The position numbers and the translations under genes are program-made. Below the pieces are notes generated by a model. It saw nothing but the letters and a program-made list of their open reading frames with translations, ran no database searches and had not been told where the DNA came from. From Pteria penguin (Eukaryota > Mollusca > Bivalvia > Pterioida > Pteriidae), in contig CM068586.1 of NCBI GenBank assembly GCA_035048485.1, positions 47,342,287-47,406,286 on the forward strand: a DNA stretch of 64,000 nucleotides, given 5' to 3'. Positions 40,001-53,200 of this stretch are shown here, piece after piece (positions within the stretch are counted from its first letter, which is position 1; each line of letters begins with the position of its first letter).

Positions 40001-43000
40001 GACCTATTTCTTCCCAAGTAAAATCCAGGGAATTCCTGGAGAGTGTACTATTTGTCACAGAGGACTTGCATTAATTTTCTTTCTGTGGAAACCATTGGCT
40101 GAAGTTTGCAGTGGAACAGTGGAAGAACAGAACAACAACTCTACCTCACTCTAGATCAAACCTATACAACAGAAACTGATCTTTAATACAACTTCTCTTG
40201 CAGGACATCAGCAGATAAAAGGAGTCTGAATATGGATTACCTTCCCTTTATGAGGCAATCACTGACTGAGCCATTAGTGCAGAGAGAGGGGGATGGTGTG
40301 CCTGAAGTCATCCAAATGATGGATGAATACGACATCATAAAAGAAGATTTTGACAGCATAATGGAGGTCACAAAGTGGCCCAACAGCAATGATCCTATGG
40401 CAAAACTTAGTCCAAAGGTAAACAAAAATTGGCGTTTTAAAAAACTTCATGTAAATGAAAAAAAAAAAAAAAAAAGAGAACAGGATTGAATATTAACAAT
40501 TACTTTTATCTTCACTAAAATTTCTATATATAAAATTCATTATGACGCTTTTTCATGCGTCCGTCCGTCCGGGGTCATGTTTTCCGGACTTTTTTTTGCT
40601 GACTTTCAAGATATTGAGTTGAAATTTGGTATATAGCTTTATTTCAAGCGGCGTCAGTACCATTTCGAGTTTTGTAAAGATTGACCTACTTTTGACAGAT
40701 TTATGGCCCTTGGACTCATGAATTTCAAGATTTTTTCAGAAATTCATTAAAAATCTATTTTTTGTCAAAACATAATGAAATTTCTCATGAAACAAGTAAA
40801 GTGTACCAACTATCACATGTTACAGGTTTTAATATCTTTGTTTTCATTTTTGAGAAATTTATAATTTTAGAGGGGGGGGGGGGGTTGACCATATGTCCTA
40901 GGCCATGTTTTCCGGACTTTTTTTTGGCCGTCTTTCAAGATATTGAGTTGAAATTTGGTATATAGCTTTATTCCAAGTGGCGTCAGTACCAGTTCGAATT
41001 TTGTTACGATTGACTTACTTTTGACGGATTTATGGCCTTTGGACTTAAAAATTTCAAGATTTCGTTTTGAAAATTCATTAAAAATCTAATTTTTGTAACA
41101 TTATGAAATTTACCATGAAACAAATAAAATGTACGAACTTCCACATATTTTACAAGTATTGATATCTTTTTCTTCATTTTTGAGAAAATTTATAATTTTA
41201 GGAGGGGTGGGGGGAGGTGTTGGGGGGGGGGGGGGCTTGTTCCTAAAAATTTCCAAGTTTTTTTTGCAGGTCAAGTTCCAAGATGGGTTGGATAGGACCA
41301 TTTCTGCAGGAGTTATTGCCCTTGGACTTATCCTATGATAAAATGCTATGAAACGCAATTAAGGTTCATTGAAACACCAATAAAAGATAACTCTTCTTAA
41401 ACCCAAATAGAGCTATCTTTTCTTTACAAATCACATAAACGTTTCATTTTCAAACATGACATTGACTTAGATTGAAAAACAGAAAATAAACTAATGCACA
41501 GATTAAAAGAGAGATTTGCAAAAAAGTCCGTTTAATAGACATAATCATATGAAAAAGTGTTATCCAAATAATAAAAATATAGCTGTAAATGTAGATCATA
41601 TATAGATCTTTAACTGTGACCCATTCCGACCCATTTTCGATTCCAGATTTTCCCAAAGTAATCAATGAAAAGAAAATAGAAAATGCATTTTACAATGAAC
41701 AGAAAGTAGCATATAAGTTTGTCGGCGCGGTGGAATTAAATTGTTTGTTATGGATCATCTGAGCATGTGAAAGTGGTGGGTTCAAATACCTTATTGGTGG
41801 ATGGGTACAGAATGTTTTCTCTATCATAGTAAACTTTCTTGACTGTAATGAAAATAAGTAACAAGAAACATTCAGTGACACAGACAGTGTCCACAAATTT
41901 TCAGTCATTTGGCCTTTATCAAGTGTAAACAAACAAAAACAAAAAACCAAAAACAAACAAACTCTGTAAGTGAAGTCTTCATATATTTATATATCAGCTG
42001 GTAAAATATGCCCAGTGCAAACTTTATGTATACATTGTGGTGGTGGTTGGGGAAAGGGGGTGGGGGGTGTTGGATGGTTGAATCAAAATTTTGTAGTGAT
42101 TTTGGCCATACATATTTAGTACTTTTAGTCTAGATATATCATTAGTAGAGTAGAAACCAGCAACATGCATACAGATGTTTTTTTATTTTTATATTCAGCT
42201 AGCCAAGTAAATCTTGATGTCAACATTAAATGAAAACTTGAGACATCAGAATCCTTTGAATTATTTTTTTCATAATCAAATACTTATTAAAATTGCTTTA
42301 TTTGTGTAAAATTGTTTCTTACAACAATGTGCAGACAGTATAATCAATAATACTGTGCATCTTTACATTATCTATGTTTTACAAATCTTAATTTGTTGTA
42401 TTAGCAAGGTTATTGTAGGAGAAGAAGATTAGGGGTAGTAATCTAACGGTGTACCTTTCTGTTTTTATTAGCTCTACTGGTCTCGATCAGTCGAGCTCAT
42501 GCGATGGTCCTTCGTCCGTTGTCCGGACGTCCGGCCGTCCGTTCGTAAACAATTTATTTGTTCCCGCTTCTTCTCTGAAGGTATATGTCCCAGAGACTTA
42601 ATTATGGTTTCATCTTGTTCGATTGGTGGTCTACTTGTGCATGTGCAATTTTGGTCCAGTTCGGACCCCCTGAGGTCCCACAAAGGGACGTGGTTCCAAA
42701 ATCTTGTTCCATCTTCCTCTCTAAAGGTATTTGCCTTAGAGACTTAATTATTGTCTCATCTTGTAAAGTAGATGGTCTAGTTATGCATGTGCCATTTTGG
42801 TCCGGTCCGGACCACTTGGGGTCCTAACAAAGGGGCGTGGTCCCAAAATTTTGTTCCCTCTTCTTCTCTGAAGGTATATGTTTTAGAGAGCTAATTAGGG
42901 TCTGATCTTGCTGGGTAGGCGGTCTAGTTGTGCATGTGCAATTTTGGTTCAGTTCGGACCCCTTGGGGTCCCACAAAGGGTGTGGTCCCAAAATTGTGTT

Positions 43001-44238
43001 ATGTCTTCTACTATAAAGGTATATGTTCCCGGGACCCAATAACATTCTCATCTTGTTTGGTATGTGGTTTAGTGGTACATGTGCAATTTTGGTCCAGTTC
43101 GGACCCCCTGGGTCCCACAAAAGGGGTGTGGTCCCAAGATGTTGTTCCCTCTTCTTCTCTAACGATATATGTCCCACAGACTAAATTATAGTCTAATCCT
43201 GTTTGGTAGGATGTCTAGTTGTACATGTGCAATTTTGGTCCAGTCTGGACCACTTTGGACCCCCACAAAGGGGTGTGGTCCCAAGATTCTGTGCCTTCTT
43301 TTTCCCTGAGGGTATAAATCCCAGAGACCTCTTTGTGGTTTCTTTTTGTTTGGGTGGTCTAGTTGTGCATGTGCAATTTTTGGTCTAGTCTGGACCCCTG
43401 GGGCCCCTCAAAGGGCGTGAGTTACCCATACAGAAATGACCCCAATTGTTACTCTTACTACAGTGTACTGTAATTTGAAAGGGAGGTTATAGCTTTGTAG
43501 AGATATGTGCAACACCTCAACATTTGTATTTCATGTATGTCTTTTTATCTTTCAACTATCTTCAATTTCCTCTCTTAATTATTTCCTGTATGGTTGACTT
43601 AAGATCGCAGTGTTTGTATGCTAGTCAAAATTGATTTTGGGCGAGTTGTCTTCTAATGTTTATATAACAGCGGCCATTTTGAATAAATTATTGATAAAAG
43701 ATCATAGTCCTAGAAAAGAAATAAGAGGAGAAAAACAAAAAGTTTTTATCAATAATGGTTGACCGAAATTATTTAATGCCCAGTAGTAGGCCGTGAATAT
43801 ATCATTTATAAAATAATTATAGTAAGGAAACGGCAATGTATGAAGGAAAAAAAGTCACAACCAGTGATTTCCTCCAACATTTACAGTTTCATTTAACTAG
43901 GAATAACCAAAATATTGCAAGTAAAAGATGTTCACAGTATCCAAAAGTACGGAGGGAATCTGTTTTTTTTTTTTTTAATAAACCATGTTCTTCGTGGTTA
44001 TAGATATGCTGAACCAAGGAGCACGTAACTCTTTCTATCTGCACCACGGTTCAGCGCTTACACTTTGCTATGAATTAATCATTGTCACTAGATAAGAATG
44101 GAACAGTGTGAATAAAACCACCTAAAAGATAAATTGTGTATATTTGTAAATAAAATAAACACATTAGCCTACAGTGCGTTTATTATACTATGTCAAGTAA
44201 TCTCCAGAATTTCCTCTGACTCATGAACTTTATGATGG

Positions 44239-44286
<48 letters not shown>

Positions 44287-47200
44287 CACCATGTGATAAA
44301 AATTTTTACGACACTTTTACAACCAGATATTGGCAAAAAAGAAAACAGACAAAAGACATTATTAAACATATAACAGTGCCGTAAACTTCTCTTGAAATAG
44401 TATGAAGTCATTTCTCTAAAGCATTGACGGGCAATGAAAAAAAAAATGGGATAATGATTTATATATAAATGTATATATGGCTAGCAAAAAAAATTAAGCT
44501 AGTCGGAAGAAAGACTAGTGTTTGCATACTTTGTTTCTACACTTGAACCGACATTGGAAAATATCGAAAAGGGGGGGGGGGGGGGTGTTACAAAAATACT
44601 TCATCCCATCCCCTGTTTTGAAAAAAGAGGGGATGGGGCACATGTCCCTTTTGCTACCAGAAGAAAAACTAGCGTTTTACTGCTTTGTTTCCACACTTTA
44701 ACTGATATTCTAACTACTTGATGATAAAAAATCTTAAAGATTAAAGGGGGCAGAACATACCCCCCCCCCCCCTTGATTTGAAAGAGGGGCACATTCCCCC
44801 CCTGCTGCCCCACCCTTTTAAAAGATAATAAGAGGAAACCAGTAGAGCTTCAGTCTCGACAGAGACTTCTGGTTTATATGTAATAAAGATAATGATAAGT
44901 ATTAAAAAATGATATAAAATTCATCAACTTTTCATGTTTCAAAAATGCACAAAATTTCTTTTTTCCTAACCCCCAAGTGTTATTTTGAATCTCATATTAT
45001 GCCCCTAGTCCATATATTATCAGTCATATTTTCCAAATCAGTAACATCTGTGATATATATCTTATTTTTTATGAAAGATATATATATCTGTGAATTAGAA
45101 ATGAATTTTGATTCAAGATAAAGTCTACTTTTTGTATTAATATGAACTTTCTTATAAATAGATTGATGAATAGGAATGCAAGAGTCAATATAGGGTGGTA
45201 TGTATGGAAAGCCCATTCGTTTTCAAAATTCAGACGGTGAAATTAAATTTCTTCTTCATAAATCAATTAACTGAATGTTAATGAATATTATATACAAAAA
45301 TAATTTACTTCTGATGTTTAGTTAAAATTCAGGTAATTTTTCATATGGTGTTTCAGTGAACCTTAACTTCAGTAAACATCAGATGTTTTTGATGAAAATC
45401 ATGCCAAATGCGAATTGATCCTGTCCGAATTAAGCGACGGGCGTATTATGCCATGCTAGGTGTTGCTTTTGTTGGATATAAAAAAAATTCTGGTCATATA
45501 AAACAGAAGTATTGTTGTATGTGAACATTTCTTATCTTCAAACTTTGTGTACCTCATTAATTTCATTGAATTTTGGTTTAAAGAGTAAACATTGATGGTT
45601 GCTTTAAGTGAAACATCCTGTTGTATATAAAACAAATAAATTAATATTACTTTGTTCACAGACAAAAGCAGCTTTCACTCGTGCCTATAACAAAGAGGTT
45701 CACATGACACCATATGCCACAGGTGTAATGTCCAAGAAAAAGAAGAAGGGAGATGCTGGAGTGGATGATTTACAAGAATTGGGAGAAGAGGGAACTGAAG
45801 CAGTGGTAGAAAGCGAAGAAGAGGAAGATGGGTTAGAAAATGATACAATGATTAAGGTAATGTTTAGACAGGATTTCCATGATTAAGGTTGTATATGTAT
45901 AATGACTCACATTTTCTTATCAGGGAAAGTTTTGAGAAAAGATCTTTTATCTTCAGAAATATTTTTCTAAATAGTAATCTTTTCTGCCAAATAACAATTG
46001 ACCTATTCCCGCAACTAAGATTTGCTCCGCCCTTATAACTCCCTATGTTGCACCTTGCTGGGATGCTTGGAGCTCTGACAAACACACTGCAATGCCAGAC
46101 GTAAACAGTACAGCATCATCATAGAAAATAAATAAGATACACTTTGTTAACTGATTTATTTTGTGATTTATCCAAGATTTTTTTAAATGTAGAAAAGTCC
46201 AAGCAGCAAAAATATTTGTGTTTCGGTGAAACCTACATGATGTAATTCGATAATGTAAAGCTCTGAAAAGATGGAAAGTCGGGGAGATTGATTGATTGAT
46301 TGATTGATTTTTGTTTAACGTCACACCATGAATGTATCACGTATATGATGACGGCATCTGCCTGATGCTGGGGGGACAAATTTTGACCTTTGCAAGGGAC
46401 CCACACGAAGCAGTGAAGGATCTTTAATGTGCCATGCATACCACGACACGGGGTCTCAGTTTTTACTGTCTCATCCAAAAGACAGAACACTGACATGACA
46501 ACAGCAGTATATACCGTTATATTATTTTCCCTTCAACTGTATATATCAATGGGTATCTTTCTAATTCGAAAATATATATGAATTGTCGGAATTTGTATGC
46601 TTTTCGCTATGGTCAGTGTATGAAAGGGTATGTTTTTACACTTTGCTCATTATATGAATGAGTTGCTGGCACCCTACCTATTCATATAATGAGCAAAATG
46701 TACAAACATACCCTTTATATATACGTATACGTATAGATATATAGATAAATAGATAGATAGAAAACATGAAATGCAGTTCACCACTGAAGGTGAGGGCAGC
46801 CCTCCTCTCATCCCCCTTATTTCTCCCTCCCCCCCCCCCCCCTCTCTTTCTCTGTTTTTAGCTCACCTGAGCGAAGCTCAAGTGAGCTATTGTCATAGTG
46901 CAGCGTCCGTCGTCCGTCCGTCGTTAACTTTTCTACATTTTCGACTTCTTCTCCAGAACCGCTGCACAGAATTTCACCAAACTCCATAGGAAGTAAGTAC
47001 TCAAGGTCCTCTACAAAGTTTGTGTTTTTTTTGCCGATCCGTGATCCAAGATGGCCGCCATTGGCTCTGATTGGTTGACACATTTTCGACTTCTTCTCCA
47101 GAACCGCTGCACAGAATTTCACCAAACTTCATAGGAAGTAAGTACTCAAAGTCCTCTACCAAGTTGTGTTTTTTATGCCGATCCGTGATCCAAGATGGCC

Positions 47201-50200
47201 GCCATTGGCTCTGATTGGTTGACACATTTTCGACTTTCCAGAACTGCTGCACAGAATTTCACCAAACTTCATAGGAAGTAAGTACTCAAAGTCCTCTACC
47301 AAGTTTGTGTTTTTTATGCCGATCCGGGATCCAAGATGGCCGCCATTGGCTCTGATTAGTTGACAGATTGGTTGAAAATTGTGTTCGGGGTTAAGATCCG
47401 TCAAGTACAAATTTACGCTTTTTTGACGTGTTTCTGGACTTAGTCATTTCAATGAAGAAAAGTGTCATGTTTTTCAGTTAATTGATATTGATGATTTCTT
47501 AATGACTATTTTGATCATAATTGTGGTATTATTGTGAAAGAATTTTGTCATTATCTCAATTTTTGGATTTTTTATGAATTTTTTAAGACTTCCAGAAAAA
47601 AAGGAGGGGGGGGGGGTTGACCATTTTTCACATTTTCAACTTTTTCTACAAAACCACATGAAAGATTTTAATGAAACATGTAATACATGAAGTCCTAAAA
47701 GTCCTCTATCAATTTGGTAAATTTCATCCAAAATGGTTAAGAGATAATGCCACCACGTCTAAAAAGTAGGTCTCACAATGGTACATATACCACTTGGTAA
47801 TTGAAATATGGAGAGTAGCGGTTCAAATCCAGCTGTGGTCAAATTTTTTTTTTCATTTCTTTACACATCTAAATAAGTTTTTAGATGTTTCTCAACACTC
47901 AACATATGAAATTAGGAATTTGACGTTTAAGACTTCCAAAAAAAAAAAAGAGGGGGGGGGGGAGGCCATTTTTCACATTTTCAACTTTTTCTACAAAACT
48001 GTGTGAAGGATTTTAATAAATCTTGGTAGAAATAAGTCACTTATGATCCTCTTCAAATTCTGTTGTTTTTGTCCAGACCTCTTTACAGGTGGCGCCACCA
48101 TAGTCAAAAGTAGGTCACAAAAGTGTTCCCTCCTTTAACAATATTCTTTTTCATACGGGCTGTATACAGAGACAAACAGAATGCATAGAAATGATCTAGA
48201 GGGATGAGTGAAGACGTATTGTCATTTTGGTTCCCTTCCAAAATCAAATTTTAGAATTTTCTTTCGACATTTCTTTGGACTTGGTGATTCAATGCAGAAA
48301 AAAAGTGTCATATTTCCTAGTTAATTGATAATGATGATTTCTTATGGACTATTGTGATCATAATTATGGTAAGGATTGTTACTTTGAAAGAATTTTGTCA
48401 ATATCTCAATTTTTGGATTTTCTATGAATTTTTTAAGACTTCCAAATGAGGGTGTATAGGAAAAATTCAATCACATTTTTCACTTCTGCTGTTATACCGC
48501 ATGAAAGATTTTAATGAAACATGGAATACATGAAGTACTAAAGGTCCTCTATCAATTTGGTTAATTTCATCCAAATTGGTTAACAGATAATGTCACCATG
48601 TCTAAAAAGCAGTTCTCACAATGGTACATATACCACTTGGTAATTGAAATATGGAGAGTAGCGGTTCAAATCCAGCTGTGGTCAAAAATTGTTTTTTCAT
48701 TTCTTTACACATCTAAATAAGTTTTTAGATGTTTCTCAACACTCAACATATGAAATTAGGCAATTTTAAGTTAGATCTGGACAATATTTGAAACAATTGT
48801 TGTTCATGACCCAGACTTGAAATCAGTCAACAAAAGGCCCCACCTAAAGAAAATGACTGACTTGTTGCCCTGAATGACTTCTTGCAGAGACAAATGAAAT
48901 GCTTAATATCAAAATCACCTGAGTGGATGTGCAAAAAAGTGTTGTTTTTTATTCTAGCCTGAAATAAAATTTGACATATTTTCAACATCTGTGTTGACTT
49001 AGTCACATTAATGCAAAAATAAATGAATTCTTCCTTCATGCATGACTGATCATCTAGGTACTCAGGTGAGCGATATAGGCCCACTTGGGCCTCTTGTTAT
49101 TTTCTCACTTCTCTCTTCATTTTTTATGCATTTCATGTTCCTGGTCTCGATCATGTTTCTGTCTCATGTATCTCTCTCAGCCCTTTCTACCCACTCCCCA
49201 TTACGTATAGTCCACCTCTTCACAAATGATTTTCGAAAGATTGCAAGATTCTGATATAAAGTATCTACAATCTAGATTACCCTATATCTACCTGCTTCCT
49301 TCTCTTGGGTGGAGGCCTGGAAGGCTTCAGGATGACGAAGTTTGGTAATGGGTTAGGGTTCTTACTATAACATGTACCACGAGTGCATCGTTTAATTATT
49401 TTTATAAAAATGAAAAATATTGACGAATTTTAAAGGTTTTTTGTCTCTTGGTCTGTATATTCCTTACCCTAATATATACAGGGAAATGCGCTGTTTGTCG
49501 GAGGTCGAAGCATGTGCAAGATGTGAGCTATAATTATCACCGCCGGTCAAGATAAGACGCAGTATTATTGGTATTGGGTCAGCAGGGGTGTGTTTTGGGA
49601 ATAGGTCAATTGGGCTGGTAGCTGTTGTTCTTTCTTTAATGAAATACAGTGATGCTCCGTTAATCTGGGCTCTGTTTATCCGGAAAATCCACTTTCCGGA
49701 CAAGGAAATACGGGTACGGAATTCCAAAAGTACATGAAATTTGCTCCGATAATCCAGGCAAACTTTCGCTTTCCGGACGTAACTGTAGCAAAAAAGTGCA
49801 ATTTAATTGATACACTGCCTATCTTCTCTTTTCCCTGATTGTTTGTTTAACAGTTAAACGACGCGTTTACCAGGTCACCTACCTATGGTATGTTAATTAC
49901 CTATCCAATCAAGAACTGACCACTTGTGGTGTAGTCAAACGTCATGTTAGCAGTCATTGATTACTTTTTAATCAATCTGATTAAAACCATATCTTTATTC
50001 CGCTTCTCTATTTGTTACATTGCGTATAAAGATCTGGTGAAACCCCGTAAGGGTTCACGTTCTGGTGACCTCTGATGACGTCTCAGTCACCGAAACCGTT
50101 ATTTCCCATAGCCAATCAGTGACTCGGTTAGGCACGTGATAGTGACGCAATATGTAACAAACACCGTTCAAAAACTACCTTGTGGGTCACGTACGCTGTG

Positions 50201-53200
50201 GATGTTAATTTCATCCCTAAGATTTTGTAGCCGATCCTCTGATTGGCTGAAAATCAGAGGTCACCAGAACGTGAACCCTTACGGGGTTTCACCAGATCTT
50301 TAAACGCAATGTAACAAATAGAGAAGCGGAATAAAAATATGGTTTTAATTAGATTGCGTTTTAATGAGTCAGTACACGCTCACGCTAGAAATGAGATTGC
50401 TGTTAGTTGAATGATAGTAAATAAAAGTAAATTGCAGACTTTGCAGCTTACATTGTTAGTTAATTATTGGGGCTTTAGATTGTAACCAAACTTTAAGTAT
50501 CGTCACTCTCCTATCTGAGATCGATAATTGATAACGTATCCTTACTTAGTGCTCATTACATTATTTTGTAGAGAAGTTTTAACTTTTAGTTATTCTTCTG
50601 TTTTATATTTATAGAAAATTTTTATATTTAAAACATGAACACTGTATAGATTTATCCGGACATAAATGCATTTCAATTCTTAATTTGTATGACACAGCAG
50701 GATGTTAGATAAACACTCCGATCGCGATAGAAGTGAAATTAATTAGTCAAGCATCAGGTATATACAAAGGCGGCTGTCAACATTTAAATAGAGGACAGCA
50801 AGTTGAAAAATCATGCAGGTTTCAGAAATTTGGCTGCCATTAATGAACAATTTACTAAAGATGTTAATACATTAAATACGTAATAGATATATATATTTCT
50901 TCGTATACAAATTAAACGCATATAAGGATTATTACTTGTGTTTTATCGTGTACTGTATACACCCTTCTTTTATGAATAAATAAGATTCTTTAACATCTAA
51001 TGTACCGGTATTATGATCCGGTAATCCGTTTATTCGGACAAATCGGCCGGGAACAAACGTGTCCGGATAAACGGAGCATCACTGTATTTAGATTCAGATT
51101 GTGTAGAAAAACCATTCCTGCTTTTGTTAAATAATGGTAAATAACACTTAGGGAATGCGTCAAAAAGAGTTGTCTGTGAACAGGACTAATACCCCCACCC
51201 CCACCAACATCAGTTCATTATCAATTAACATCTTATGAAAGGTATTACAGGTAGGTTATGGTGGGTCAAAAGTCGTGATCTCAAGTGCATGCCCTTGTCT
51301 TAATGTGTCTTGAAAGAAATATGAAAGCTCTAAATCTTACGGAATAAAGATAAGTAAAAGTCTGAGTTAACAAATTTCTCTGTAATCTGGTGGTTGTTTG
51401 GACTGGCACGATAACAATTTCTGCAGGATTTAATGGTTTTTTGTTTTTTTTAGGGTGGACATAATCTTTCTCTTAAAGATATTCTTAAAAACAACTACGA
51501 AATCATTGATTTCATTCAATTTTAAACACTATGACAACTATGACACAACTTGACACCCCTTTCCTCATCAAATTGCTTTACTTTACCTCAGGATTATAGA
51601 TAGTTTTAAAATGCATAAAATTTAATTGGAATTACTTCCCTTTTCCACCATCGTAGAGGTATATGACTGAGAAATTGTATTTAAATTGACCAAATTATAA
51701 AAGAAACTTTTCCAATGTTTCTTGAATTTATGTATTTTTATGCAATATTTGAAGTTTAAATGTAGACGATTTTTAGGATCCTGCTTCATAAGTAGGTGCC
51801 CTACAGTAATCACTGTCTGTCCATCTGTGAAAGACTTTAACATTGGCCATATCTAATACACTGTCACAGATAGAGCTTTCATATTTGGCATGCATGTTCC
51901 TTATGACAAGGCCTTTCCGTTGGTACCAAAATTTTTGATTATGTGGCTTTGATGGTGACCTTTGACCTGCATTAGGGTTTTCATATGTGGCATCTGCATT
52001 TCTTATGACAAGACCTTTCTGCTTGCACCAAATTAAGGTCAGGTTATGGTGACGGACATCCTGTTGTGCCCTTCTGTCTTTGTCAGTTTTCCACTTTAAT
52101 GATTAAATTGAAGAAGAATGGATCACATGAAACAAAATCACAGCTTTATTTCTATGATTGCTGACAAGTAACATTTGAATTTTAACTATAAGAATACTAT
52201 CTACTGTACTGATATGGTGATGACATCTGTCTGATGCAAAGCACAGAAATTGAAACATTTTCAGTGGGCCTACTGAAGGCTGTGAGGAATTGTGCCACAT
52301 ATACCATGACAGAGTACCTTGGTCATTCCTGTCTCATCCAAATGACACAATACCAACAAGCCACCAACACTGGGACCTCTCAGTCACGAGCCAAGCTCCT
52401 AACCTAATCAGCTATTTCAGCTCTCATCAAATTGAAGCCTATTTTTTCCCAGTTCCAAGATTGATTAACAGTTTAGACTTCTTATTAGCTTGTAATCTTT
52501 CACTTAATGTCTTTCTCTTTCTCCCTCCAAATTTTTTCTTTTTTATGCCATCAATCTTGTAGACCAAGGAGGCATATAGCATATGGGTTGTCCCTCTGTC
52601 TGTCATTTCGTCTGTTCCATCCCGTCTTCAATTAAACAGGCATAACATTGTGAATGTAGGTGATAGGGCTTTGATTTTCACATGCGTATTTCTTGTGGGA
52701 AGACCTTTCTTTTTGTTAAGTAATATTTGAAGTGGACCTTTCTTTAAGGAAAAAAACCCTTAAGCTATAACTTTTTAATGCTAATTGATAGAGCTTTAAT
52801 TTTTCACATGTACATATCTTGCAGGAATGCCTTTCTATTAGTACAAAGAAAAATTTGACCTTGTTACCTTGTACGTGGAGTTCGACCTAAATTTTGGAAA
52901 AAATAGTTCATGCTATAATTTTTGAATGTTACATGATATGACTGTATTCCCCGTGACAAGACCTTTACGTCGGTAAATTAATTTTTGACATTGGTAAAAG
53001 GTAGGGCTTTCATATTTCACATGTGTATTCCTTGTGACAAGATGTTTCCATTATGGTATGGCTCTGTGGGTTCCTGCATTTGTGGGTCTGTCTGCACCTT
53101 GTTAACACGATACAGACCATACCATTTAGGCTAGGACTTTCAAATTTGGTACACTTAATTCTTACAGCATGAGGATGGACCCTATTGATTTTCAATATCA

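Noticed and set aside
41715..41810. tRNA-like block with a B-box-like GGTTCAAATACC
   Set aside because: No SINE body or tail follows and the A box is unconvincing. Too weak to call.
42474..43388. Several overlapping open frames on both strands
   Set aside because: They are repeat-derived translations of the family B tandem core.
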